From assembly GCF_030700245.1 (NCBI RefSeq), contig NZ_JAUYZI010000027.1, positions 1-64,000 on the forward strand: a DNA stretch of 64,000 nt. Direction: 5' to 3'. The stretch's first letter is position 1. Every line of letters starts with the position of its first letter. Positions 1-7,563 of this stretch are shown here, in pieces. The translations under genes were made by a program, and so were the position numbers. This DNA is from Methylobacterium amylolyticum. Its GTDB lineage: Bacteria > Pseudomonadota > Alphaproteobacteria > Rhizobiales > Beijerinckiaceae. Below the pieces are notes generated by a model that searched no databases, was not told the origin of the DNA, and was given only the letters and a program-made list of their open reading frames with translations.

Positions 1-50
1 GCCACCCTTGTATCTAGGAGGCGGCCCTGTGATGTGCTGAGATTGGGGCT

Positions 51-82
51 GCGCCGGGTGGGGTGGCCACCCCACCCGGCGC
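51..82. repeat. Perfect 32-bp palindrome upstream of the IS110 gene
   Basis: Two 16-base arms (starting GCGCCGGGTGGGGTGG) are exact reverse complements with no spacer; the base pairs just outside (50/83) do not match. It lies 125 bases upstream of the transposase start, in the non-coding left part of the IS110 element or at its insertion site. It could be an RNA hairpin of the element's left-end transcript, a terminator stem of an upstream gene, or a target-site palindrome; the sequence alone does not decide. Confidence 0.9.
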
Positions 83-207
83 GCGGCGTTTGGCGCCCGC
101 CCACCCTCCGGCCACAACCGTGGGAGAGCTTTGGGACCGAACGCCGCCTCGTCACGCACGACCGGACAGTCGCTCGATTGCCGCTCGCATGGACAAGGCA
201 GGTCACC

Positions 208-1146
208 GTGACACGCATCCTCTGTGGCGTCGACATCGGCGCCGACACCCTGGTCGCCCGCCTGGGCCGGGACGGGCCCGAACACACCTGCCGCAACACG
301 CCGGAGGGTCTGGCCGACCTCGTCGCCTTCTGCCGGACGCATCGGGTCGACGTGGTGGCCATGGAAGCCACCGGCGGCTACGAGCGCTTGGCGTTCGGCC
401 TGCTCTGGGGCGAGGGCCTCGCCTGCGCGCTGCTCAACCCGCGCGCCGTGCGCCGGTTCGCCGAGGGTATGGGCGTGCTGGAGAAGACCGACCGGATCGA
501 TGCTGGGCTGATCGCTTGGTACGCGCAGGTCAAGGCTGTCCGGCCCACCCCGCTCGCCTCGGCGGCGCAGGCCCGGCTGACCGCCCTGGTGACCCGCCTG
601 CGCCAGCTCACCGCGCTCAAGGTCAGCCAGAGCAACCAAGCCCGTCTCGTCACCGATCCGGACGCCCTGGCCTCGTTCGCGCCCATCCTGGCCGCGGTCG
701 CGGCGCAGACCCGGCGCCTGGAGGCGCTGATCGCCGAAGCGCTCGCCGCCGACCCGCTCTGGGCGGCGCTGGAGGCCGAGTTCCGCACGATCAAGGGCGT
801 GGCGGGCCGCACGGTGGCGCTGCTCATGGCCGAGATGCCCGAGATCGGCACGCTCTCGGGCAAGGCGGCGGCCAAGCTCGCCGGCCTCGCCCCCCTGGCC
901 AACGACAGCGGACGCCGCACCGGCCCGCGGCCGATCCGGGCCGGGCGCGCGAGCGTGCGCGGCATCCTGTTCGTGGTGGCCGAGATCGTCCGCCGCCATG
1001 AACCGGACTTCCAAGCCTTCCATCAGCGGTTGAGCCAAGCCGGCAAGCCCAAGAAGGTCATCCGCGTCGCCCTCGCCCACAAGCTGCTCGTGCGCCTCAA
1101 CGCAAAAGCCCGAGATCTCCGTGCCGCTCTGCCCCAACCCGCTTGA
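208..1146 (+). CDS. IS110-family transposase/recombinase
   Basis: This is a 313-residue protein with the two-domain layout of IS110-family recombinases. The N-terminal RuvC-like DEDD part shows GVDIGAD (Asp9), MEATGGYE (Glu53) and KTDRIDA (residues 93-98). The C-terminal part has the IKGVAGRTVALLMAE helix (about 195) and the AGLAPLANDSG...RRTG segment (about 225-240), whose Ser is the expected DNA-linking residue. The GTG at 208 was chosen because the family starts a few residues before the first Asp; the open frame extends back to 34 but that part is basic, low-complexity sequence. Members of this family insert without terminal inverted repeats and are guided by a bridge RNA from the element's non-coding end. 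The element's ends cannot be placed here. The reading frame is intact. Confidence 0.9.
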   Translation: MTRILCGVDIGADTLVARLGRDGPEHTCRNTPEGLADLVAFCRTHRVDVVAMEATGGYERLAFGLLWGEGLACALLNPRAVRRFAEGMGVLEKTDRIDAGLIAWYAQVKAVRPTPLASAAQARLTALVTRLRQLTALKVSQSNQARLVTDPDALASFAPILAAVAAQTRRLEALIAEALAADPLWAALEAEFRTIKGVAGRTVALLMAEMPEIGTLSGKAAAKLAGLAPLANDSGRRTGPRPIRAGRASVRGILFVVAEIVRRHEPDFQAFHQRLSQAGKPKKVIRVALAHKLLVRLNAKARDLRAALPQPA

Positions 1147-1192
1147 CACCCCAGACAGTCGCTCCCCCGCAGAGGGGAGAGGGAACCCGCGG

Positions 1193-2098
1193 TTACCCCT
1201 TCCCCCGCACCCGCACCCCCAGCAGCGCCTCGAACGGCAGCACCATCGCGCCCTTGTCGCGCTCGCCGTGGCCCTGGCGGAGCGCGGTCTGGTAGGTGGC
1301 GGTGGCCGCCGCCGTCACCGGCAGCGGGAACCCGCCCTCCGCCGCCACCGCGGCGGCGCTGACGAGGTCCTTGTAGGCCTTGCCCATCGGGTAGCCCTCG
1401 TCGAATTCCCCCCGCAGGATGCGCGGCACGAAGTACTGCGCGGCGTAGCTGCGGCTGGTGCCGGTGGTGACGACCTGCCCCAGCGTGTCGGGGTCGAGCC
1501 CCATCGCCACCGCCATCGGCAGCACCTCGGCGAGCGCCGCGATGGCGATGTCGTAGAGCACGTTGTTCACGGTCTTGGTGAGCTGGCCCGAGCCCGCCGG
1601 CCCCATGTGCAGCACGGTCGTGCCGAACCGCTCCAGCAGCGGGCGCGCCGCCGCGAAATCCGCCGCCGCGCCGCCGCACATCACGGTCAGCGTCCCGGCC
1701 TCGGCCCCGGCCGGCGCTCCGGAGACCGGCGCGTCGAGGCCCCGCCGGCCGCCCGCGTCGAGCGCCCGGTGCAGCGCCAGGGCCTGCCCGTGGTCGATGG
1801 TGCTGAGATCGACCACGAGCGCCCCCGGCGCGAGGCGCTCCGCCACCCCGTCCGGCCCGAACAGGGTCGCCTCCACCGCGTCCCCGTCCGGCAGGCACAG
1901 GAACAGGACCTCCGCCCCCGCCACGGCGGCACGGTCGGTCGTAGCCACGACCTCCGCCCCGCCGAGCCCCGCCAGCCGCGCCGGATCGGCATCCACCGCC
2001 ACGATTGTTTCCGACGTGTCCGCGCGCTTCCCGGCGAGGTGGCGGGCGATCGGGTGGCCCATCGCGCCGAGGCCGATGAGGGCGATTGTCTGGGTCAT
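1193..2098 (-). CDS. NAD(P)-dependent beta-hydroxyacid dehydrogenase (3-hydroxyisobutyrate dehydrogenase family)
   Basis: The 301-residue protein begins MTQTIALIGLGAMGHPIARH, the Rossmann GxGxMG signature for NAD(P) at residues 8-13. It also has the substrate-binding DAPVSGAPAGAEAG segment and the catalytic-lysine region GSGQLTKTVNN, then the all-helical C-terminal dimerisation domain. Length and motifs match 3-hydroxyisobutyrate dehydrogenase, tartronate-semialdehyde reductase and related enzymes that oxidise or reduce short beta-hydroxyacids. The substrate cannot be read from sequence. The ATG at 2098 sits directly before the Rossmann strand; the upstream open frame to 2245 is not protein-like. 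The gene stands alone and converges on the IS110 element. Confidence 0.85.
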   Translation of the reverse strand: MTQTIALIGLGAMGHPIARHLAGKRADTSETIVAVDADPARLAGLGGAEVVATTDRAAVAGAEVLFLCLPDGDAVEATLFGPDGVAERLAPGALVVDLSTIDHGQALALHRALDAGGRRGLDAPVSGAPAGAEAGTLTVMCGGAAADFAAARPLLERFGTTVLHMGPAGSGQLTKTVNNVLYDIAIAALAEVLPMAVAMGLDPDTLGQVVTTGTSRSYAAQYFVPRILRGEFDEGYPMGKAYKDLVSAAAVAAEGGFPLPVTAAATATYQTALRQGHGERDKGAMVLPFEALLGVRVRGKG

Positions 2099-2420
2099 GC
2101 CGACCGTGCTCCCTGATGCGCGGGGAGCGTGGCAGGGGCAGCCAGTCCGTTCAAGGGAGTGCCGTTCGGTCGATCGGTCATGCTCCTGGGCTGACAGACC
2201 CGGTGAGCAGAGTGGTTCCGGACTGCGGAGCGGAGGAATACTCACACGTCACGGAGGATTTTCCTTGACAATGTTCCTTCTTTGTGCTCATTGTCCCTCA
2301 CTCGCCGCCCGGCGCCGAGGGAGCGATCCCAGGGGCGTCCAGCAGGGATCCGCGCTGGACTGAGCGCGGGTTTGGGCGGCGGGGCGGTGCCCGCGGGGTC
2401 AGGCTTCAGTCGGCCGGCCA
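2099..2420. other. Gene-free stretch upstream of the dehydrogenase
   Basis: About 320 bases without a convincing gene. It should contain the promoter of the minus-strand dehydrogenase, but I could not single out -35 and -10 boxes. The sequence around 2250-2300 is slightly richer in A and T than its surroundings. Short open frames here have no recognisable protein character. Confidence 0.5.
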
Positions 2421-2912
2421 CCCGGGCGGCGCGTCCGGTGCGGGACGGCTCGGGTGCGGGCATGGAGGCAGGGGCGTACGCGCCCGGCGCGGCACCAAAT
2501 GAGCCGCGCCCGGACCCCATCCTGGGCCGATCCTGAGGTAAGACTGCGGGCCCGCATGCCACTACGGGCACGGGCCGGGCTGCAAAGCCCCAGCGACGAT
2601 GCGGGTTCCGGGGGCGCGAGCCGGGAGCAGCGATGCTTCCTGGGCCGGGCGCCCCGTCAGAGACCGCTCACGTGCGGGCGTAGACCGGGCGGGCTGTCAG
2701 ACACCGCGACGACAAGATGGCCGGCGGCCCCGGTGACGGGGGCGGTCGGCCACGGGGCGCCGCGGGGGCCGGCTTCCGCGTGTGTCACACGACCAGGGCT
2801 CCCGCGGCGTCCCGCGTCCCCTGTATCTCTTGGGCCATGTCCCCGGCGCGGAAGCGGGTGGGGGCGAGAACGCGTGTCCGGAGGGCGGGCCGCGGCGCAA
2901 CGCCGGCCGACT
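2421..2912. repeat. Long dispersed repeat, copy 1 (inverted relative to 58111-58595)
   Basis: About 490 bases that recur in reverse orientation at 58111-58595. Over 2521-2700 the two copies differ by a single 2-base indel; elsewhere there are scattered substitutions, and similarity fades after about 2875. Nothing in it reads as a conserved protein: the indels shift every frame. It is followed by a truncated palindromic repeat, as is copy 2, so the two form one composite unit. Function unknown; it could be a decayed mobile element or a structured non-coding repeat. Confidence 0.85.
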
Positions 2913-2965
2913 CGAAAGAACCCGATCCTGTTTCCGGTTGAGCGCTTCGGGCGCGGCTCTCTCCG

Positions 2966-3055
2966 TCTTTGCGAGCGGAGCGAAGCAACCCAGCGGCGCC
3001 ACATCGACGGGCGTCGCGCAGCCCTGGGTCGCTTCGCCTACGGCTCGCGATGACG
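2966..3055. repeat. Palindromic intergenic repeat (GCGAGCGGAGCGAAGCAACC type)
   Basis: Inverted arms read TTTGCGAGC-GAGCGAAGC-ACCCAG on the left and CTGGGTCGCTTCGCCTACGG..CGATGACG on the right, enclosing about 30 bases. This resembles short palindromic repeats common between genes in related alphaproteobacteria. It lies between the 490-bp repeat and the truncated palindrome at 3113 and is absent from the matching place in the right-hand copy. Confidence 0.6.
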
Positions 3056-3112
3056 GCGTGGGCCCGGATCCCCGCGTGGTTCGGAGGGAAGCGCTATGAG
3101 GTGTCTGCGAAC

Positions 3113-3196
3113 TGCCCTCGAAGGCGGGCTCCAGCCGGCCGCGCGATCCCTGGAGGGCTCCTTCGAGGCCCGCTGCGCGGGCACCTCAGGATGAGG
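3113..3196. repeat. Long palindromic intergenic repeat, copy A (truncated)
   Basis: Matches the family seen at 38399, 39778 and 57981: a CTCGAAGGAGG...CTCCTTCGAG stem, then an arm ending CACCTCAGGATGAGG. The outer 28 bases on the left side are missing here, so the palindrome is incomplete. The adjoining GGTGGGAGGACGCTGGTGGG segment up to about 3228 is also shared, inverted, with 57948-57980. Confidence 0.8.
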
Positions 3197-3404
3197 GGGG
3201 TTGGTGGGAGGACGCTGGTGGGAGGGGGCCGGTGGACGGGCGTCGGCGAAGGCGCGGGAAACGCTCCGCCCCTCGCCCGGCCACCCTCTCTCTCCGCTAC
3301 CGCGACCCCGAGTGCCAAAAAAAAGAAATTTGACGTGGGGGCGGGGGGGTGCGATCCGCCCGGCCGGCGTGCCTGCACCGGCGACACCGCGAGTCCGAGA
3401 ATCC
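3197..3404 (+). promoter_or_regulatory. Leader region of the psd-pssA operon with a weak promoter candidate
   Basis: Just upstream of psd is an A-rich run (3317-3329) followed by TTGACG at 3330-3335, a good -35 box match. The expected -10 position falls in a G-rich run without a clear TATAAT-like sequence, so the assignment is tentative. The A-run could act as an upstream promoter element. Confidence 0.25.
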
Positions 3405-4115
3405 ATGACCGACCTCATCGAGACGATCCGCCGGACGCTCGTGCCGATCCACAAGGAGGGCTACCCCTTCATCCTGATCGGCATCGTGCTGACGGTGCTG
3501 GCCGGCTACTTCTCGCAGTTCTTCGGGTGGATCTTCCTGATCCTGACCCTGTGGGTCTGCTACTTCTTCCGCGACCCCGAGCGGGTGGTGCCGGTGGCCG
3601 ACGGGCTGGTGGTGTCGCCGGCCGACGGGCGGGTGAACCTGATCGCCACGGTGCTGCCGCCGCCGGAGCTCGACCTGCCGCCGGTCCCCACTCTGCGGGT
3701 TTCCGTGTTCATGAACGTGTTCGACTGCCACGTGAACCGGATGCCGGTGGGCGGGCGGATCGGCCAGATCCACTACACGCCGGGGCTGTTCCTCAACGCC
3801 GAACTCGACAAGGCGAGCGACGACAACGAGCGCAACGGCATGGTGATCGAGACCGAGCACCGGGGCGAGCCCAAGCGCGTCGGCGTCGTGCAGATCGCGG
3901 GGCTGGTGGCGCGGCGCATCGTCGGCTTCGTGGCGGCGGGCGACGCGCTGGCGGCGGGCGAGCGCTTCGGGCTGATCCGCTTCGGCTCGCGGGTCGACGT
4001 GTACCTGCCGGCGGGTTCCAAGGTGCTGGTCGGGCTCGGCCAGAAGGCGGTGGCGGGGGAGACCGTGCTCGCCGACCTCGGCGGCGGCCCGGACCGCGCC
4101 TTCCGCCGGATCTGA
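3405..4115 (+). CDS. psd: Phosphatidylserine decarboxylase (short form)
   Basis: A 236-residue membrane-associated enzyme that converts phosphatidylserine to phosphatidylethanolamine. Two hydrophobic segments lie near the N terminus (about residues 20-55), followed by YFFRDPERVVP and SPADGRV, typical of the family. NVFDCHVNRMP carries the conserved catalytic His region. RFGSRVD near residue 207 is the Gly-Ser self-cleavage site that would yield the pyruvoyl group. Length fits the short archaeal/alphaproteobacterial type, not the 280-320 residue enterobacterial form. The ATG at 3405 precedes the first conserved block; the frame is open to 3201 but upstream residues are not conserved-looking. 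pssA follows after 12 bases, so substrate synthesis and use are co-transcribed. Confidence 0.92.
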   Translation: MTDLIETIRRTLVPIHKEGYPFILIGIVLTVLAGYFSQFFGWIFLILTLWVCYFFRDPERVVPVADGLVVSPADGRVNLIATVLPPPELDLPPVPTLRVSVFMNVFDCHVNRMPVGGRIGQIHYTPGLFLNAELDKASDDNERNGMVIETEHRGEPKRVGVVQIAGLVARRIVGFVAAGDALAAGERFGLIRFGSRVDVYLPAGSKVLVGLGQKAVAGETVLADLGGGPDRAFRRI

Positions 4116-4127
4116 AGCGAGGCGCCC

Positions 4128-5039
4128 GTGGACGACCTGTTTCCGCCCTTCGCGCCCGACCCGAACGAGCCGCGCCCGCGCCGGTTCAAGCCGGTGCCGT
4201 TCCGGATGATCGCGCCGAACATGATCACCCTGATGGCGCTGTGCCTCGGGCTGACGGCGATCCGGCTCGCCTTCGAGGGCAAGTTCGAGCCCGCCGTCAT
4301 CGCCGTGGTGGTGGCCGGCGTCCTCGACGGGATCGACGGGCGGGTGGCCCGGCTCCTGAAGGGCACCTCGCGCTTCGGGGCGGAACTCGATTCGCTGGCC
4401 GACTTCGTCAATTTCGGCTGCGCCCCGGCGCTGATCCTGTACGGGTTCTCGCTGTTCCACCTGAAGTCGGCCGGCTGGATCGTCGCGCTGATCTTCGCCA
4501 TCGCCATGGCGCTGCGGCTCGCGCGCTTCAACGCGATGCTCGACGATCCGGACCGCCCGGAATGGAAGAAGGACTACTTCGTCGGCATGCCGGCCCCGGC
4601 CGGTGCGCTGACCGCGATGCTGCCGCTCTACCTGCACTTCCTCGGCTTCAGCTTCGAGGGCTGGGCGGCGCCGGCGATCCTCGTCTACGCCCTGTGCATC
4701 GCGCTGATGGTCGTCTCCACGGTGCCGACCTTCTCGGGCAAGACCATGGGCAAGCGGGTGCCCCGCGCCTGGGTGCTGCCGATCTTCCTGCTCGGCGTGG
4801 CCGCCTTCGGCATCCTGATCAGCTATCCCTTCGAGGCGCTGGTGGCGGTGAGCGGGGCCTACCTCGCGACCATCCCGGTCGGCGCCGCGCAGTACCGCCG
4901 CCGCGCCCGGGCCGACCTCGCGGCGCCCCCGGCCGCCCCTCAGGCCGCCCCTCCCGCCGCTCTCCCGGCCGCCGCTCTCCCGGCCACCCCGCCCGAGGCG
5001 CGGCCGGCGCCGGAGACCGGTGGAAAAGGGACGGCCTGA
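4128..5039 (+). CDS. pssA: CDP-diacylglycerol-serine O-phosphatidyltransferase
   Basis: A 303-residue integral membrane enzyme that makes phosphatidylserine from CDP-diacylglycerol and serine. The CDP-alcohol phosphotransferase signature D-x2-D-G-x2-A-R-x8-G-x3-D-x3-D is complete, from DGIDGRVAR to GAELDSLAD (about residues 66-91). Several hydrophobic helices follow. The start is GTG at 4128, 12 bases after psd. The last 45 residues are a proline/alanine-rich tail of low complexity with no known role. With psd this covers the two-step route to phosphatidylethanolamine. Confidence 0.93.
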   Translation: MDDLFPPFAPDPNEPRPRRFKPVPFRMIAPNMITLMALCLGLTAIRLAFEGKFEPAVIAVVVAGVLDGIDGRVARLLKGTSRFGAELDSLADFVNFGCAPALILYGFSLFHLKSAGWIVALIFAIAMALRLARFNAMLDDPDRPEWKKDYFVGMPAPAGALTAMLPLYLHFLGFSFEGWAAPAILVYALCIALMVVSTVPTFSGKTMGKRVPRAWVLPIFLLGVAAFGILISYPFEALVAVSGAYLATIPVGAAQYRRRARADLAAPPAAPQAAPPAALPAAALPATPPEARPAPETGGKGTA

Positions 5040-5108
5040 GTCTGGCTCGACCCCGGCGGCGCCCTATCGTCCCCACGGGTGCCCCGGAGGCGCTCACCGG
5101 GTCGGATC

Positions 5109-5537
5109 ATGCTGGAAGAATTCAAAAAATTCGCCCTGCGGGGCAACGTCGTCGACCTCGCGGTGGGGGTGATCATCGGCGCGGCGTTCGGCGCCATCGT
5201 CACCTCGGCGGTGCAGGATCTGTTCATGCCGGTGATCGGCGCGCTGACCGGCGGGCTCGATTTCTCGAACTACTACCTGCCGCTGTCCGAGGCGGTGAAG
5301 ACCGGGCTGCCCTACGCCGAGGCCAAGAAGCAGGGCGCGGTGTTCGGCTACGGCCAGTTCCTGACCGTGTCGCTCAACTTCCTGATCGTCGCCTTCGTGC
5401 TGTTCCTGGTGATCCGGGCGATGAACCGGCTCCAGAGCGCGCAGGCCGACAAGCCGGAAGCCGCCCCCGCCGTGCCCGCCGACGTGAAGGTGCTCGTCGA
5501 GATCCGCGACCTGCTCGCCGCCCGGCCGAAGGCCTGA
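5109..5537 (+). CDS. mscL: Large-conductance mechanosensitive channel
   Basis: A 142-residue inner-membrane channel that opens under membrane tension during osmotic downshock. It starts MLEEFKKFALRGNVVDLAVG, with the amphipathic N-terminal helix and then TM1 (GVIIGAAFGAIVTSAVQDLF). A periplasmic loop follows, then TM2 (FLIVAFVLFLVIRAMNRL) and a C-terminal helical bundle segment ending LLAARPKA. The ATG at 5109 matches the family's usual start; the frame extends 10 codons upstream without conservation. It lies 69 bases after pssA on the same strand. Confidence 0.95.
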   Translation: MLEEFKKFALRGNVVDLAVGVIIGAAFGAIVTSAVQDLFMPVIGALTGGLDFSNYYLPLSEAVKTGLPYAEAKKQGAVFGYGQFLTVSLNFLIVAFVLFLVIRAMNRLQSAQADKPEAAPAVPADVKVLVEIRDLLAARPKA

Positions 5538-5572
5538 TACCGCATCCGCTCGATCGGAGCGGATGCGGTATC
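5536..5572. terminator. Strong hairpin overlapping the mscL stop codon
   Basis: Perfect 16-base arms (GATACCGCATCCGCTC and its reverse complement) around a 5-base loop. The first arm begins inside the mscL TGA. There is no T-run after it, so it may act as a rho-independent-like barrier, an mRNA 3'-end stabiliser or a dispersed palindromic repeat. A second, looser stem follows at 5602-5638 (CGAACTCCG pairing with CGGAGTTCG). Confidence 0.6.
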
Positions 5573-5646
5573 GGCAAGCCCGCGCGGCGCCTGAGCGAAG
5601 CCGAACTCCGCCATCCCGAAGGGATCGATCGGAGTTCGCATGAGCC

Positions 5647-5913
5647 TCAGCCGCGGCGCGGCTCGTCCGGGTTGACGCCCAGCGCGTCGAGGATCTTGTC
5701 GAGCGCCTGGCCGACCGCTTCGGTGCCCTCCTCGTGGGTCTTGAGGCGGGTCTCCAGCCGGCGGAGCTGCGGGGCGAAGGTGTCGTCCACCGGCGCGTCG
5801 CCGAGGAAGCTCGGCTTCTCCGCCACCGGCAGGGCGCCGCGCAACTGCTGGCCGAGATGGTCGCGGACCGGCTCGGGCAGGCTCGCCCCGCGGTCGTCAG
5901 GTTCCTGGATCAT
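5647..5913 (-). CDS. Small hypothetical protein (88 aa)
   Basis: An acidic, soluble 88-residue protein without signal peptide or membrane segment. A predicted helical middle (PQLRRLETRLKTHEEGTEAVGQAL) suggests a small coiled or helical bundle. I do not recognise the family. It converges with mscL and lies between two hairpins. LPEPVRDHLGQQLRG recalls NepR anti-sigma factors only superficially: the conserved VPDRF block is missing, so I do not assign it. Confidence 0.55.
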   Translation of the reverse strand: MIQEPDDRGASLPEPVRDHLGQQLRGALPVAEKPSFLGDAPVDDTFAPQLRRLETRLKTHEEGTEAVGQALDKILDALGVNPDEPRRG

Positions 5914-6040
5914 CGGATCGCTCCCGTTCGCCGCCCGTCAACGAGGATGCCCGGCCAAGCGTTGCGCGCTCGGAGTGTTGCGCGCTCGGCGTTGCGCACG
6001 CCCCGGTGCGCCTCGCGTCCGGGCATCCCGACACGAAAAA

Positions 6041-6065
6041 GGCCCCGGAGCCGGGCTCCGGGGCC
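6041..6065 (-). terminator. Intrinsic terminator of the DUF1236 gene
   Basis: On the minus strand an 11-base GC-rich stem (GGCCCCGGAGC / GCTCCGGGGCC) with a 3-base loop is followed directly by TTTTT (5 A's at 6036-6040 on the plus strand). It lies 39 bases past the stop of the gene at 6105-6518. Confidence 0.85.
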
Positions 6066-6104
6066 TGTCGGGCGGGCCGGCCGGGCGCCGGCCCGGTGAC
6101 GCAC

Positions 6105-6518
6105 TCAGTCGATGACCTCGACGATGCGGTGGCCGCGGTCGACCAGCACCGGGCGGTCGTTGACCACGGTGTAGCGGTAGCCCGGCTGCACGCGGTACTC
6201 GCTCGGCACGTCGTAGTAGGTCACGCCGGACGAGGGCAGGGTGCTGCCGACGACGACGCGGCCGTCGTAATCGTAGGAGCGGACGTTGCGCTCGCGGACG
6301 TAGCTGCGGAAGCGGGGCGCCATGTCGACGCCGAGGATGCCGCCGACCGTGCCGGTGGCCGCGCCGACCGCGCCGCCGACGATGCCGCCGATCGGGCCGC
6401 CGACCTCGGAGCCCGCCGCCGCGCCGCGCTCGGCGCCGGGGATCGTGCCCTGGGCCTGCGCGGCCAGCGGCAGCGACAGGGCGAGGGCGGAGGCGGCGAG
6501 GAGGGTCTTGATCGTCAT
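6105..6518 (-). CDS. DUF1236 secreted protein
   Basis: A 137-residue exported protein. A signal peptide (MTIKTLLAASALALSLPLAAQAQ) is followed by a Gly/Ala-rich hydrophobic segment (GGPIGGIVGGAVGAATGTVG). The C-terminal module VPSEYRVQPGYRYTVVNDRPVLVDRGHRIVEVID is the DUF1236 motif common in Hyphomicrobiales. The ATG at 6518 was chosen because GGAG lies 10 bases upstream on the minus strand; the frame otherwise begins at a TTG (6527). Function unknown; such proteins are periplasmic or envelope-associated. A terminator follows. Confidence 0.8.
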   Translation of the reverse strand: MTIKTLLAASALALSLPLAAQAQGTIPGAERGAAAGSEVGGPIGGIVGGAVGAATGTVGGILGVDMAPRFRSYVRERNVRSYDYDGRVVVGSTLPSSGVTYYDVPSEYRVQPGYRYTVVNDRPVLVDRGHRIVEVID

Positions 6519-6682
6519 GCGCAACAATCTCCGTTCCGTGTGTTGCGCCGCAGCGCAGCGGCGCGTTCGGCCCAGTAACGCGCGCCCCCCGGAAACGGAT
6601 GCATGTTTTTTTCGACGCCGCCCGCCGGCCGTCCCGGGCCCCGCCGGGCCTCGGGTTCAGGCGTCGGCCTCTGGCGTCGGGC

Positions 6683-7444
6683 TCAAGCGTCCTTGGGCAT
6701 CGCCGACTGGATGAAGCGGTCGGAGCCGAGATCCTCCTCGTCGTAGCCGAGCAGCTCGGCGAGCCGGCCGCGGGCGCGGCTGACGCGGCTCTTCACGGTG
6801 CCGACCTTGCAGCCCATGATGGTCGCCGCCTCCTCGTAGGAGACGCCCTCGGCGCCGACCAGCACCAGCGCCTCGCGCTGGTCCGGGGGCAGCTTGGCGA
6901 GCGCGGTCTGGAGATCCTCGACGTCGAGCCGGTCGCCCTGATGCGGTGCGGTGGCGAGCCGGGCGGCGTAGGAGCCGTCCTGATCCTCGACCTCGCGCAC
7001 CCGCTTGCGGTGATCCGAGTAGAAGATGTTGCGCAGGATCGTGAACAGCCACGCATTGAGGTTGGTGCCCGGCTGGAACCGGGCGCGGTGCTGCCAGCCC
7101 TTCAGCAGCGTGTCCTGCACGAGGTCGTCCGAGCGGGCCGGGTTGGAGGTCAGCGACAGGGCGAAGGCGCGCAAGGACGGCACCGCGGCGAGCAGCCCGT
7201 CGCGGAACTCCGGCTCGATCGCCTCGCCGCGGGCCCGCAGCGCGCCCTCCAACTGCTCGATCAGCTCGGCGAACCGGGCGGGCAGGGCGTCCTCGCCGAT
7301 CCGGTCGTAGACCGTGCGCAGGTGCTCACCGAGATGGGTGCGGATGGAGGAGGACAGGTTCGGGCGGCCATCCTCCCGAAGGCCGTCCTCGCGAAGGCCG
7401 TCCTGCGCGGGCGGCGGGACGGTGTCGATGTCGTCGCGGGTCAT
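6683..7444 (-). CDS. EcfG-type general stress sigma factor with a NepR-like N-terminal domain
   Basis: A 253-residue sigma factor. Residues about 85-232 match the EcfG (ECF15) group: region 2 LVQDTLLKGW...FQPGTNLNAWLFTILRN and EVEDQDGSYAARL, then region 4 LPPDQREALVLVGAEGVSYE and GTVKSRVSRARGRLAELL. Before this, residues 31-68 (IRTHLGEHLRTVYDRIGEDA then LPARFAELIEQLE) follow the pattern of NepR, the anti-sigma factor that normally binds EcfG as a separate protein. The first 28 residues are a loose acidic linker with a DGLRE repeat. The ATG at 7444 precedes this linker. Partners (phyR, free nepR, histidine kinase) are not in the window. The gene directs stress-response transcription; the fusion is inferred from motif pattern only. 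Confidence 0.85.
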   Translation of the reverse strand: MTRDDIDTVPPPAQDGLREDGLREDGRPNLSSSIRTHLGEHLRTVYDRIGEDALPARFAELIEQLEGALRARGEAIEPEFRDGLLAAVPSLRAFALSLTSNPARSDDLVQDTLLKGWQHRARFQPGTNLNAWLFTILRNIFYSDHRKRVREVEDQDGSYAARLATAPHQGDRLDVEDLQTALAKLPPDQREALVLVGAEGVSYEEAATIMGCKVGTVKSRVSRARGRLAELLGYDEEDLGSDRFIQSAMPKDA

Positions 7445-7563
7445 GCTCGTCGCACTCGTCGGCTCGTCAGGGCTCGACCGGCGGTCCGGGTCGGTCGAGG
7501 GGGATCGCTTGACGGCCGGAATCCAGAGAAAGTAAGGCCGCTGCGGTCCTGTTGCTCGCAAGT

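Noticed and set aside
2242..3099. Several overlapping open frames in the left repeat zone
   Set aside because: The matching region at 58 kb has indels that break every frame, so no protein is conserved.
5647..5913. 88-residue gene as a free NepR anti-sigma factor
   Set aside because: It has LPEPVRDHLG but lacks the VPDRF-LL block; the better NepR-like match is inside the sigma factor.
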